DNA of 9,718 bases from JBAUHN01 sp049680295 (GCA_049680295.1 JBAUHN010000467.1:1-9718), one strand, 5' to 3'. Positions 1 to 6,835 are shown, numbered from the stretch's first letter. Notes: generated from the sequence alone by a model not told the origin. Translations and numbers: made by a program.

Positions 1-477
1 GTCACGGATGACGACGGCACCGTGGTCAAGATCATTACCGGCGCATTCTGGGGCAAAATCGGCCCGGTTGATGGCATCGCTGCTGATCCGCAATATCTGG
101 ATGTGTCCGTGCCGGCCGGGGTCAAAAAGACTTTTAGGATAGACACCTACCGCCGCGCTTTCGCCTATATTTTTGAAGGCTCGGCTGCGTTTGCCGATGC
201 CAGTGCGCCGGGTGGTGTTTTGCTGGAAAAAGAAGTGGCCGGACAAGAGGTTAACATTCTCGACATGTCGGGTGATCGGACGTTGATCCGATTTGGTACC
301 GGGGATGAGATTACGCTGCAAGCCGGAGAAAACGGCGTGCGGTTCTTGTTGATCTCTGGCGCCCCGATTGACGAGCCGGTGGCCTGGCACGGCCCGATTG
401 TGATGAACACCCGCGACGAATTGCGGCGCGCCATGCAGGATCTGAACAACGGGACATTTATCAAACCGGCGCATTAG
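1..477 (+). CDS. Pirin family protein, 3' part (5' end outside window)
   Basis: The reading frame is open from base 1 and ends at TAG 475-477, giving 158 residues. Pirins are bicupin proteins of roughly 280-310 residues, so this is about the C-terminal half. The first residues visible (VVKIITGAFWGKIGPVDGI) are the conserved pirin segment that joins the two cupins. The following segment with RRAFAYIFEGSAAF and, further on, GVRFLLISGAPIDEPVAWHG is the typical C-terminal cupin, with the usual end in which an N-terminal-helix-like stretch (TRDELRRAMQDLNNGTF) follows the GPIVMNT strand. The metal ligands (His/Glu) sit in the N-terminal cupin, which is missing here, so it cannot be said whether this copy has quercetinase-type or only regulatory function. 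The gene converges on the tetR gene with 23 bp between the stops. Family assignment is confident; the physiological role is unknown. Confidence 0.9.
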   Translation, partial: VTDDDGTVVKIITGAFWGKIGPVDGIAADPQYLDVSVPAGVKKTFRIDTYRRAFAYIFEGSAAFADASAPGGVLLEKEVAGQEVNILDMSGDRTLIRFGTGDEITLQAGENGVRFLLISGAPIDEPVAWHGPIVMNTRDELRRAMQDLNNGTFIKPAH

Positions 478-485
478 GCCAGGAC

Positions 486-505
486 CTTAGGGTCAGGACC
501 CTAAG
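486..505. terminator. Short inverted repeat between convergent pirin and tetR genes
   Basis: CTTAGGG (486-492) and CCCTAAG (499-505) form a perfect 7-bp stem with a 6-nt loop. It lies between the two convergent stops and overlaps the last codons of tetR. No T-run follows on either strand, so it would be a weak intrinsic terminator at best. The position between convergent genes is the main argument for a bidirectional termination role. Confidence 0.35.
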
Positions 506-1085
506 CCGCAACTGCCTTGCGCACCATGTCCCAATAACGATCCTGCACATCCTCCAGCGACAGCCGCCCGCCGGTCCGAAACCATGTGTTCACCCCGGTC
601 AGCATGGCGATTACTGCCCAAGTGGCGATTTTGCTGTCAACAACGCCAAAATCACCCGATGCCACACCGTCGCGCAGGATGTTTTCCAGTTGATCCTCAT
701 AGCGTCTTCGCAGCGCCTCAATCTGAGCGAAATTTTCTTCCGTCAGATTGCGCAACTCCATGTAGGCGATGAACACCGCATCTGGCCGGTCATGGTGAAA
801 GCCAATATGAAAACGCACAAATCGCGCCAGCCTGCCAGGCGGGTTCAGGGATGTGTCATCGCTGCAGGCCGCCAGCAGGCTTTGCATATGGTCCTGCATC
901 AGATCGAACAGCAGGCTTTGTTTATTCGGCGTGTAATTATACAGCGCCCCCGCCTGCACTCCAACGTCCCGCGCGATTTGGCGCATGGAAACGGCTGCAT
1001 AGCCATGTTGCGCAAACAGGCGCAACGCGACCTTTCGGACCTTTGGGCCAGTAATATCAGAATGAGAACCTGCGGTACGTGCCAT
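501..1085 (-). CDS. TetR/AcrR family transcriptional repressor
   Basis: A 194-residue protein, normal length for a TetR regulator. The N-terminal DNA-binding domain spans about residues 12-60: a first helix (VRKVALRLFAQHGY), then the helix-turn-helix VSMRQIARDVGVQAGALYNY and the start of helix 4 (NKQSLLFDLM). The rest is an all-helical ligand/dimer domain. Its C-terminal stretch (TWFRTGGRLSLEDVQDRYWDMV) resembles the TetR subgroup in which many members respond to acyl-CoA or fatty-acid metabolites; the ligand here is not determinable from sequence. ATG is at 1083-1085 with no strong Shine-Dalgarno. A TGAAC-N4-GTTCA palindrome 15 bp upstream of the start is the likely autoregulatory operator. 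The gene is transcribed away from the lipoprotein/hom genes. I infer local repression of itself and perhaps of the divergent lipoprotein gene. Confidence 0.9.
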   Translation of the reverse strand: MARTAGSHSDITGPKVRKVALRLFAQHGYAAVSMRQIARDVGVQAGALYNYTPNKQSLLFDLMQDHMQSLLAACSDDTSLNPPGRLARFVRFHIGFHHDRPDAVFIAYMELRNLTEENFAQIEALRRRYEDQLENILRDGVASGDFGVVDSKIATWAVIAMLTGVNTWFRTGGRLSLEDVQDRYWDMVRKAVAA

Positions 1086-1099
1086 CGGCAGGTTTTAAC

Positions 1100-1113
1100 T
1101 GAACATCCGTTCA
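1100..1113. promoter_or_regulatory. Probable TetR operator (TGAAC-N4-GTTCA)
   Basis: TGAACATCCGTTCA is a 5-bp perfect inverted repeat with a 4-nt spacer, located 15 bp upstream of the tetR start codon and about 70 bp upstream of the divergent lipoprotein start. TetR dimers typically bind such short palindromes in their own promoter. No convincing -35/-10 pair was identified next to it, so the promoter itself is not called. Confidence 0.55.
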
Positions 1114-1183
1114 AAACAAACCCCATCCTTGCGTCGATCTTCGCCATGATGCATGACGGTCGCACCAACCGGGGATAATGTTC

Positions 1184-1465
1184 ATGCGCTCTGTCACCTT
1201 GATCTTATGCGCGGGTCTGGCGGCCTGCACCCAGTTCCCCGATGTGGAACGCAGTGTTTCCGCGCAGGCCGAAGCGGCCGATTATCCTGATCTGGTGCCG
1301 ATTGGCCCGCTTTTGGCCGCGGCCGACGCCGAACAGATCGACGCACAAGCCACGCAAACGCAACTGTCCGCCCGTGTCGCCGCTTTGCGCGCAAAGGCCG
1401 CCCGGTTGCGGCGCGGCGTTGTGACTGGCTCTGAACGCGTCCGGCTGGAAAACGGGCTTGAATAA
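1184..1465 (+). CDS. Small putative outer-membrane lipoprotein, unknown function
   Basis: A 93-residue protein when started at ATG 1184. An in-frame ATG at 1178 is also possible, but GGGGA at 1171-1175 is only 2 bp from it, against 8 bp from 1184, so 1184 is preferred. The N-terminus is a short lipoprotein signal (MRSVTLILCAGLAAC) with lipobox LAAC and Cys15 as the expected lipidation site. After it come a proline-rich linker (YPDLVPIGPLLAAA) and a helical, Ala/Arg-rich stretch at about residues 50-78 that could form a coiled coil. It lies 92 bp upstream of hom in the same direction, and may be transcribed with it. I do not recognise a named family. Similar short lipoproteins before hom seem usual in Rhodobacteraceae, but that is memory, not a search. 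Confidence 0.7.
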   Translation: MRSVTLILCAGLAACTQFPDVERSVSAQAEAADYPDLVPIGPLLAAADAEQIDAQATQTQLSARVAALRAKAARLRRGVVTGSERVRLENGLE

Positions 1466-1557
1466 CCGTCACGCCTTGCGTTGCGCAGACAGGCCGAACC
1501 CGCTACATCCCCGCCATCACAGATTTCAAGTCGCAAACCCGCATTAAGGAAATTTCC

Positions 1558-2844
1558 ATGTCTCAACCTCTTCGTCTTGGTATTGCCGGTCTGGGCACTG
1601 TGGGTATGGGCGTGGTCAAGATCGTGCGGGCGCATGCGGCATTGCTGGCTGCGCGCACGGGCCGCGAGATTGTGATCACGGCAGTATCCGCGCGCAGTCG
1701 GGAAAAGGACCGCGGCGTTTCGCTAAAAGCCTACGATTGGGAAGACGATCCCGTGGCCTTGGCAAAACGCGAAGACGTAGACGTTTTTGTGGAACTGGTC
1801 GGTGGCGATGCGGGCCCTGCCAAAGACGCCGTTGAGGCAGCCCTAAAAGCCGGAAAAGACGTCGTCACAGCCAATAAAGCGATGCTTGCGCTGCATGGTC
1901 AGGCCCTGGCGGAAACCGCCGAAAGCCTTGGCCGCACGATCCGTTACGAGGCCGCCGTTGCGGGCGGCATTCCAGTGATCAAATCCCTGACCGAAGGCCT
2001 GGCAGGAAATGAAATTTCCCGCGTCATGGGCGTCATGAACGGATCGTGCAACTATATCCTGACGCGGATGGAAAATGCAGGCTTAAGCTATGACGAGGTC
2101 TTTGCCGAAGCCGAAGGGCTGGGCTATCTTGAGGCAGACCCGCAACTGGATGTGGGCGGCATTGATGCGGCCCATAAGTTGGCGATCCTGTCGTCGATTG
2201 CCTTTGGTACCCGCGTTGATTTTAAAGGAATCGAATTGGAAGGCATCGACCGTGTCAGCATCGAAGATATCCGACACGCCGCCGATATGGGCTACAAGAT
2301 CAAACTGTTGGGTGTGGCGCAAAAAACCGGGCGGGGACTAGAGCAACGCATGCAACCTTGTCTGGTGCCTGACAGCTCTCCGCTGGGCCAGTTGGACGGT
2401 GGCACCAATATGATCGTGATCGAGGGCGATGCCATTGGTCAACTTGTCTTGCGCGGCCCCGGCGCGGGCATGGGTCCGACCGCCAGTGCCGTGATGGGCG
2501 ATATCTGCGATCTGGCACGCGGCACCCGTGGCCCGGTGTTTGGGCAGCCCGCGATTGCGCTGGAAACCAGCACGCCTGCGACATCACAGATGCCTGCCTC
2601 CTATTATCTGCGCATGCTGCTGGACGACAAACCCGGCGCCTTGGCCAAAATCACGACCGTTCTGGGCGAGGCCGGCGTGTCCATCGACCGGATGCGCCAG
2701 TATGGCCACCACGAAACCGCGGCTCCGGTCCTGTTTGTGACCCATAGGACGTCTCGGGCGGCGCTGGATGATGCCTTGGCGGCGATGGGTAAAACCGGCG
2801 TCCTGGCCAGCGTCCCTGTCGCCCTGCGCATCGAAGAGGTGTGA
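1558..2844 (+). CDS. hom: Homoserine dehydrogenase (EC 1.1.1.3)
   Basis: A 428-residue protein, the usual length of the monofunctional enzyme. It reduces aspartate 4-semialdehyde to homoserine with NAD(P)H, the branch step to threonine and methionine, in the cytoplasm. The N-terminal Rossmann fold has GLGTVG at 11-16. VTANKAML contains the conserved Lys107. The catalytic domain follows, with MNGSCNYILTRM (160-171; many homologues have NGTTNYIL) and the signature LEADPQLDVGGIDAAHKL (191-208), which holds the conserved Asp and Lys used in hydride transfer. Residues about 350-426 form a C-terminal ACT domain (YYLRMLLDDKPGALAKIT), which in this family usually mediates threonine feedback. The AAGGAA at 1547-1552 fits the ATG at 1558. 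It leads the hom-glpX-recJ run; 87 bp separate it from glpX. Intact and ordinary. Confidence 0.97.
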   Translation: MSQPLRLGIAGLGTVGMGVVKIVRAHAALLAARTGREIVITAVSARSREKDRGVSLKAYDWEDDPVALAKREDVDVFVELVGGDAGPAKDAVEAALKAGKDVVTANKAMLALHGQALAETAESLGRTIRYEAAVAGGIPVIKSLTEGLAGNEISRVMGVMNGSCNYILTRMENAGLSYDEVFAEAEGLGYLEADPQLDVGGIDAAHKLAILSSIAFGTRVDFKGIELEGIDRVSIEDIRHAADMGYKIKLLGVAQKTGRGLEQRMQPCLVPDSSPLGQLDGGTNMIVIEGDAIGQLVLRGPGAGMGPTASAVMGDICDLARGTRGPVFGQPAIALETSTPATSQMPASYYLRMLLDDKPGALAKITTVLGEAGVSIDRMRQYGHHETAAPVLFVTHRTSRAALDDALAAMGKTGVLASVPVALRIEEV

Positions 2845-2931
2845 ACCACGACGCTTGTGCGCGCAACGCCCCGCCGTTACACCCGACGCCAAGAGTATTG
2901 CTACGAAAATGTACACCAAAGGATATTAACT

Positions 2932-3891
2932 ATGCCCACCAAGTCTGAATTTCAGGATCGAATGTTGTCGCTTGGCCTTGCCCGTGTCTCAGAGGCTGCG
3001 GCCCTTGCATCGGCTAAGCTGATCGGACATGGCGACGAAAAAGCCGCGGATCAGGCGGCGGTCAACGCCATGCGCGAACAACTGAACATGCTGGACATTG
3101 CAGGCGTCGTTGTGATCGGCGAAGGCGAACGCGACGAAGCACCGATGCTGTTTATCGGCGAAGAGGTCGGTACCGGAAACGGCCCCGGCGTGGACATTGC
3201 ACTGGACCCGCTGGAAGGCACGACACTGACCGCCAAAGACATGCCCAACGCATTGACCGTGATTGCAATGGGTCCGCGCGGATCCATGCTGCACGCGCCT
3301 GACGTTTATATGGACAAGCTGGCCATCGGACCAGGTTTTGCCACGGACATCGTCACGCTCGACATGACCCCCGGCGAACGTATTTCCGCACTGGCCAAGG
3401 CCAAAAACTGCGCCGTTTCGGACATTACAGTGTGCATTCTGGAACGCCCGCGCCATGAGGCGATGATCGCCGAAGTGCGTCAAACCGGTGCCGCGATCCG
3501 GTTGATCACCGACGGCGATGTCGCAGGTGTCATGCATTGCGCTGACGCATCCACCGGGATCGACATGTATATGGGCTCAGGTGGCGCGCCGGAAGGCGTT
3601 TTGGCCGCTGCAGCGCTGAAATGCATGGGTGGGCAAATGTACGGACGGCTGTTGTTTAGAAACGATGACGAACGCGGACGCGCGGCAAAGGCTGGTATCA
3701 CCGATCTGGACCTGATCTACACGCGCGACGAAATGGTCACCCAAGATGTAATTTTCGCAGCGACAGGTGTGACGGGCGGGACTTTGTTACCCGGTGTGCA
3801 CCGTGAAGTCGGCTGGATGACAACCGAAACGCTGATTATGCGGTCAAAAACCGGCTCGGTACGGCGGATCAACTACCGTACGCCGGTCTAA
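2932..3891 (+). CDS. glpX: Class II fructose-1,6-bisphosphatase, GlpX type (EC 3.1.3.11)
   Basis: A 319-residue protein, close to E. coli GlpX. It hydrolyses fructose 1,6-bisphosphate to fructose 6-phosphate with divalent metal, in gluconeogenesis (and sedoheptulose bisphosphate in some relatives). Metal-site motifs are present: GHGDEKAAD with Asp35; IGEGERDEAPML at 62-73; and DPLEGT at 92-97, with Asp92 and Glu95 matching E. coli Asp85/Glu88. GGAPEGV at 217-223 supplies the later Glu ligand. The family end (ETLIMRSKTGSVRRINY) is complete. The frame is open upstream to a GTG at 2857, but the ATG at 2932 with AAAGGA at 2918-2923 and the family-like N-terminus decide the start. It sits between hom and recJ in the same direction. 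Intact; the assignment is strong. Confidence 0.96.
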   Translation: MPTKSEFQDRMLSLGLARVSEAAALASAKLIGHGDEKAADQAAVNAMREQLNMLDIAGVVVIGEGERDEAPMLFIGEEVGTGNGPGVDIALDPLEGTTLTAKDMPNALTVIAMGPRGSMLHAPDVYMDKLAIGPGFATDIVTLDMTPGERISALAKAKNCAVSDITVCILERPRHEAMIAEVRQTGAAIRLITDGDVAGVMHCADASTGIDMYMGSGGAPEGVLAAAALKCMGGQMYGRLLFRNDDERGRAAKAGITDLDLIYTRDEMVTQDVIFAATGVTGGTLLPGVHREVGWMTTETLIMRSKTGSVRRINYRTPV

Positions 3892-3901
3892 GGCCAGCCG
3901 G

Positions 3902-3923
3902 GCGCGCCCGTCGCAGGGTGCGC
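3902..3923 (+). other. Stable intercistronic hairpin between glpX and recJ
   Basis: GCGCGCCC (3902-3909) pairs with GGGTGCGC (3916-3923), 8 bp including one G-U, around a 6-nt loop (GTCGCA). It starts 10 bp after the glpX stop and ends 35 bp before recJ. No T-run follows, so it is more likely an mRNA 3'-end stabiliser or partial attenuator than a full intrinsic terminator. Confidence 0.5.
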
Positions 3924-3958
3924 GCTGAATTACGGCAAAACAGGCGCCAAGGATTGCG

Positions 3959-5698
3959 ATGAGTTTTCTGAACGTCGAGGCATCCCTGACTGGACGGCGC
4001 TGGATTGGCCCCAGCGTCGAGGTTGCCCGTGCCGCCGAGGCACTGGCGCAACAATCCGACCTGCCTGCCGCCGTCTGCCAGATACTGGCGCGGCGCGGCG
4101 TTGGCCCGGAGGCGGCGCGCGACTTTCTGGCCCCGTCGCTTCGCGACCTGCTGCCCGACCCGCGCAGCCTGAAGGACATGGAAACCGCCGCTGCACGCTT
4201 TTTGGCCGCTGCGCAAAACCGCCAACGCATTGCGGTCTTTGCCGATTACGATGTGGACGGTGGCAGCTCTGCCGCTTTGCTGTTGGTGTGGTTGCGCGCC
4301 ATGGGCCACAGCGCAACGCTTTATATCCCGGACCGCATTGACGAAGGCTACGGCCCCAATGACGCAGCGATGGCGCAGCTTGCTGCCAGCCACGACCTGA
4401 TCGTCTGCGTTGATTGCGGAACCTTGTCGCATGGCCCGATTGCCGCAGCAAAAGGGGCTGATGTGATCGTTCTTGACCATCACCTCGGTGCCGAAGCCCT
4501 GCCCCCCGCAATGGCCTTGGTGAACCCGAACCGTCAGGACGAAGACGGCGCCCTTGGCCACCTCTGTGCTGCTGGCGTGGTGTTTTTGATGCTGGTTGAT
4601 GTGGGCAGGATGCTGCGCGAAAGCGGTGCACCGGGCCCCGACCTCATGGCGATGCTGGATCTGGTCGCATTGGCCACCGTCGCTGACGTGGCCCCCTTGA
4701 TTGGCGTCAACCGCGCCTTTGTGCGCCAAGGTCTGCGGGTCATGGCGCGCCGCGACCGGCCCGGCATTGCCGCCCTTGCCGATGTGGCGCGCATGGACAC
4801 GGCCCCCAGCGCCTATCATCTGGGGTTCCTGCTGGGCCCGCGTGTCAATGCAGGGGGCCGCATCGGGGCCGCTGATCTGGGCGCGCGGCTGCTTTCTACA
4901 GACACCGGGCACGAAGCACAGGCCCTGGCGGAACGTCTGGACCAGCTTAACACCGAGCGCCGCGACATCGAAGCCGCAGTGCGTGCAGCCGCACTGGCAC
5001 AGGCCGAAGAGCGTGGCTTTGATGGCCCGCTGGTCTGGGCAGCTGGTGAAGGCTGGCATCCCGGTGTCGTGGGCATCGTTGCCGCCCGCCTGAAAGAGGC
5101 CGCAAACCGACCCGCAATTGTGATCGGTCTGGAGGGTGGGATCGGCAAGGGATCGGGCCGTTCCGTCTCGGGGATTGATCTGGGCGCGCCCATTCAACGG
5201 CTTGCCGCTGAGGGCGTGTTGCTAAAGGGCGGCGGCCACAAAATGGCGGCTGGACTTACGGTGGCGCAGGATAGGCTGGAGGACGCGATGAGCCAGCTGT
5301 CACGATTGCTGGAAAAACAGGGGGCACATCTAGCGGGTGCGGCGGACTTGCGTCTGGACGGCACATTGATGCCCGGTGCCGCCACCGTCGAGCTGACCGA
5401 GCTGGTCGAACAGGCAGGCCCCTTCGGCGCCGGCGCCCCTGCCCCGCGTTATGCCTTTGCAGACATGCGTATCCGCTTTGCCAAACGGGTCGGCGACAGC
5501 CATTTAAAAATTACTTTTGACGATGGGCTTGGCGCACAGATGGAGGCGATTTGCTTTGGCGCTTACGACGGCCCCTTGGGCGCAGCGCTTGAACATCATG
5601 GCGGGGCACATTTTCATTTGGCAGGCAGATTGGACATCAATACCTGGCGCGGACGCAAGACCGTGCAACTACGCCTCGAAGACGCGAGCCCGGCATAA
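3959..5698 (+). CDS. recJ: Single-stranded-DNA-specific exonuclease RecJ
   Basis: A 579-residue protein, full length for RecJ. It is the 5'-3' single-strand exonuclease acting in RecFOR recombination, mismatch repair and base excision repair. The DHH catalytic domain shows motif I DYDVDG (Asp96, Asp98, Asp100; followed by GSSAAL rather than the common ATS), motif II VDCG (Asp152) and motif III DHH at 173-175. A later conserved segment reads LGFLLGPRVNAGGRIG (288-303). The DHHA1 domain has GEGWHPGVVGIVAARL (363-378), GSGRSVSGIDL (398-408) and GGGHKMAAGLT (424-434). The last ~100 residues match the OB-fold region. AAGGA at 3949-3953 is 5 bp before the ATG. It is probably co-transcribed with glpX across the hairpin. 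Long reading frames on the opposite strand here are shadows caused by GC-rich codon use. Confidence 0.97.
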   Translation: MSFLNVEASLTGRRWIGPSVEVARAAEALAQQSDLPAAVCQILARRGVGPEAARDFLAPSLRDLLPDPRSLKDMETAAARFLAAAQNRQRIAVFADYDVDGGSSAALLLVWLRAMGHSATLYIPDRIDEGYGPNDAAMAQLAASHDLIVCVDCGTLSHGPIAAAKGADVIVLDHHLGAEALPPAMALVNPNRQDEDGALGHLCAAGVVFLMLVDVGRMLRESGAPGPDLMAMLDLVALATVADVAPLIGVNRAFVRQGLRVMARRDRPGIAALADVARMDTAPSAYHLGFLLGPRVNAGGRIGAADLGARLLSTDTGHEAQALAERLDQLNTERRDIEAAVRAAALAQAEERGFDGPLVWAAGEGWHPGVVGIVAARLKEAANRPAIVIGLEGGIGKGSGRSVSGIDLGAPIQRLAAEGVLLKGGGHKMAAGLTVAQDRLEDAMSQLSRLLEKQGAHLAGAADLRLDGTLMPGAATVELTELVEQAGPFGAGAPAPRYAFADMRIRFAKRVGDSHLKITFDDGLGAQMEAICFGAYDGPLGAALEHHGGAHFHLAGRLDINTWRGRKTVQLRLEDASPA

Positions 5699-5702
5699 AG
5701 CC

Positions 5703-5765
5703 AGGCAATCAAAAATAATCATTCCACGCCGCAATTTTCCCTTGCACCATTGGCGTGGATTGCCT
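5703..5765 (+). other. Two-part hairpin between recJ and tRNA-Glu
   Basis: CCACGCC (5724-5730) pairs perfectly with GGCGTGG (5752-5758), and the flanking AGGCAAT (5703-5709) pairs perfectly with ATTGCCT (5759-5765), leaving a 14-nt A/T-rich bulge on the 5' side only. Inside the apical loop GCAA (5731-5734) can pair with TTGC (5742-5745). There is no T-run after it, so a rho-independent terminator is not well supported. It could be a recJ 3'-end structure or a processing site for the tRNA 22 bp downstream. Confidence 0.5.
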
Positions 5766-5786
5766 AATGAACCGCTCACACCAAGT

Positions 5787-5861
5787 GGCCCGTTCGTCTA
5801 TCGGTTAGGACGCCAGGTTTTCAACCTGGAAAGAGGGGTTCGATTCCCCTACGGGCTGCCA
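5787..5861 (+). tRNA. tRNA-Glu (anticodon UUC)
   Basis: A complete cloverleaf is visible. The acceptor stem is GGCCCGT (5787-5793) with ACGGGCT (5851-5857), including a G-U end pair, discriminator G5858 and encoded CCA 5859-5861. The D arm contains TCGGTTAGGA. The anticodon stem is CCAGG (5813-5817) with CCTGG, and the 7-nt loop TTTTCAA has anticodon TTC at 5820-5822, so it reads glutamate codons GAA/GAG. The T arm is AGGGG-TTCGATT-CCCCT. It lies 88 bp after recJ in the same direction. Its 3' side borders the region of gene fragments, consistent with use as an integration hotspot, though no duplicated 3' end was seen in this window. Confidence 0.97.
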
Positions 5862-5913
5862 CCTTCCTTAAATACATAAAAAAACAAACACTTAGGCGAT
5901 TTCAGTTCACCGA

Positions 5914-5934
5914 TTGTAACCAGTTTTGTAACCA
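5914..5934. repeat. Tandem TTGTAACCA direct repeat
   Basis: TTGTAACCA occurs at 5914-5922 and again at 5926-5934, a period of 12 bp, in the AT-richer spacer 53 bp after the tRNA-Glu. The rest of 5862-5990 shows no coding signal. The repeat could be an arm-type site of a lost integrase or chance; no function can be assigned. Confidence 0.3.
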
Positions 5935-5979
5935 AAATAGTTCCCCAACAGCTCCACTGTGGTCCCCGACAAGCCAGAA

Positions 5980-6012
5980 TGCCGTAAAATGAAGGGGCCA
6001 CTAAAGCCCCCT
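5980..6012 (-). terminator. Intrinsic terminator of the minus-strand gene remnant
   Basis: On the minus strand GGGGC (6010-6006) pairs with GCCCC (5998-5994) around a 7-nt loop and is followed by TTCATTTT. It begins 20 bp after the minus-strand stop codon at 6030-6032. Stem GC content and trailing T-rich stretch fit a rho-independent terminator and support that the frame ending at 6030 is the real 3' end of a former gene. Confidence 0.6.
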
Positions 6013-6029
6013 CAGTTGTCATTTAGGTC

Positions 6030-6476
6030 TTAGTTACCTTCCAGCATACTCGAGAAGGACTTCCTTTGCGGGTTCCCTTTCTCAGGTGAGGCATTTTCAA
6101 ACAGTTTCACTCTTGATCTGCGTGGTGCAAATACCCGTTCAATGGACTTGTCACCAACACTCTCAAGCATCCTGTCACGGTTAGCCCGGTACTGCTTCTT
6201 GAGAACCTCAGAGACACCCCGCCGTTCACTATGGATCAACCCCAGAATCTCTGGCAGTTCACTCTGGGCCTTCTTGCGATAGGCGCTGATGATAGTTCTG
6301 ATGATCTTGACCTTGGTCGGACCGTTGGCCCCAATGAAACCGTCAGGTGCTCTCTGGTATGACTTCGAGGCGAATACCTTCTCAAGCTTTTGCCGCAGTG
6401 TCCTACCGCTGATCTTCACCTCACCAGTGAGTTCCTTCCACCTGACGTACAGTGATTGGCCTTCACGGTAAAGCGC
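6030..6476 (-). pseudogene. C-terminal remnant (~148 codons) of an unrecognised gene
   Basis: The minus-strand frame ending at TAA 6032-6030 reads 201 codons from 6635. Only the part below about 6476 looks like a protein of its own (LYREGQSLYVRWKELTGEV onward); the part above is the IS110 remnant read out of frame. The visible segment is basic and helical, with SYQRAPDGFIGANGPTKV, then IIRTIISAYRKKAQSEL, and a Lys/Arg/Ser-rich tail ending SSMLEGN. By eye its base composition is less GC-rich than hom-glpX-recJ. A terminator follows directly, so the 3' end is genuine and the 5' part was lost at the junction near 6470. I do not recognise the family; a phage- or island-type protein is possible from context and composition, but that is a guess. 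Confidence 0.5.
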
Positions 6477-6693
6477 ACTGCGACCAAGGCTGGCATGTAG
6501 AGCGCATCGCTTAGGAACTTCCGACCTCCTTGGATAAAAGCCTGACCGCGCCATTGTCCGGATTGGCGGGTCATTGGTGCCAGACCTGCCAGACTGGCAA
6601 TCTGTTTGCGCCCGAGCGTCCCGATTTCGGGGCATTCGATGAGGATTGCAGCTGCTGTCGGTTCCATACCTGAAAGCCGCGTCAACAGGTCTG
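6473..6693 (-). mobile_element. IS110-family transposase remnant (C-terminal Transposase_20 domain)
   Basis: The minus-strand frame gives ADLLTRLSGMEPTAAAIL followed by PEIGTLGRKQIASLAGLAP, then MTRQSGQWRGQAFIQGGR and LSDALYMPALVAVRF. This is the characteristic C-terminal domain of IS110 transposases: the helix-hairpin-helix-like 'PGIGP.TAA', 'PELG....QIA.L.GLAP', then 'SG...G...I.GGR..LR.ALYMAAL'. The Ser of the SG pair corresponds to the serine conserved in this domain of IS110 enzymes. About 70 codons survive. The N-terminal DEDD/RuvC-like domain and the family's noncoding end with its bridge-RNA region are absent, so the element is dead. The similarity stops abruptly at about 6475, where it abuts the unrelated remnant, and at about 6690, where a plus-strand remnant begins. 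Confidence 0.8.
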
Positions 6694-6831
6694 CCGTTGA
6701 AAGTATTGGCCGACGATGTGGCAGAGAAGACGGCGCGCGAATGGGTGACCTACCCGGGAGACACTTACCAACAGCATCTTAACGCTCTGCGCAGAATTTT
6801 GGATCGACAGGAACTGGACTACAAAACCTGA
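6694..6831 (+). pseudogene. 3' end (~45 codons) of an unrecognised plus-strand gene
   Basis: The plus frame that ends at TGA 6829-6831 reads LPLKVLADDVAEKTAREWV, then TYPGDTYQQHLNALRRILD and RQELDYKT. It has the amphipathic, charged character of a real protein C-terminus and is followed at once by a good intrinsic terminator. Upstream of about 6694 the same frame runs antisense through the IS110 remnant and has no meaning of its own, so the gene is cut there. I do not recognise the family. The alternative is that the frame is fortuitous; the adjacent terminator is the main argument against that. Confidence 0.4.
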
Positions 6832-6835
6832 GCCG

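Noticed and set aside
690..1178. A 162-codon plus-strand frame across tetR and its upstream region
   Set aside because: It reads antisense through a well-conserved TetR DNA-binding domain and runs into the lipoprotein start; no family resemblance.
2857..2931. An upstream GTG start that would lengthen GlpX by 25 residues
   Set aside because: The extra residues are Arg-rich and not family-like, while ATG 2932 has AAAGGA at good spacing and gives the standard GlpX N-terminus.
2989..3537. A 182-codon minus-strand frame opposite glpX
   Set aside because: Fully antisense to an intact glpX, unusually rich in His and Cys, with no domain; shadow of the real gene.
3869..5197. A 442-codon open frame on the minus strand opposite recJ
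   Set aside because: It lies antisense within an intact, motif-complete recJ and has low-complexity His/Gly/Gln-rich composition with no recognisable domain; it is a GC-codon shadow.
6473..6693. An active IS110 element with a bridge RNA
   Set aside because: Only the C-terminal ~70 codons of the transposase remain; the catalytic N-terminal domain and the noncoding element ends are absent on both sides.
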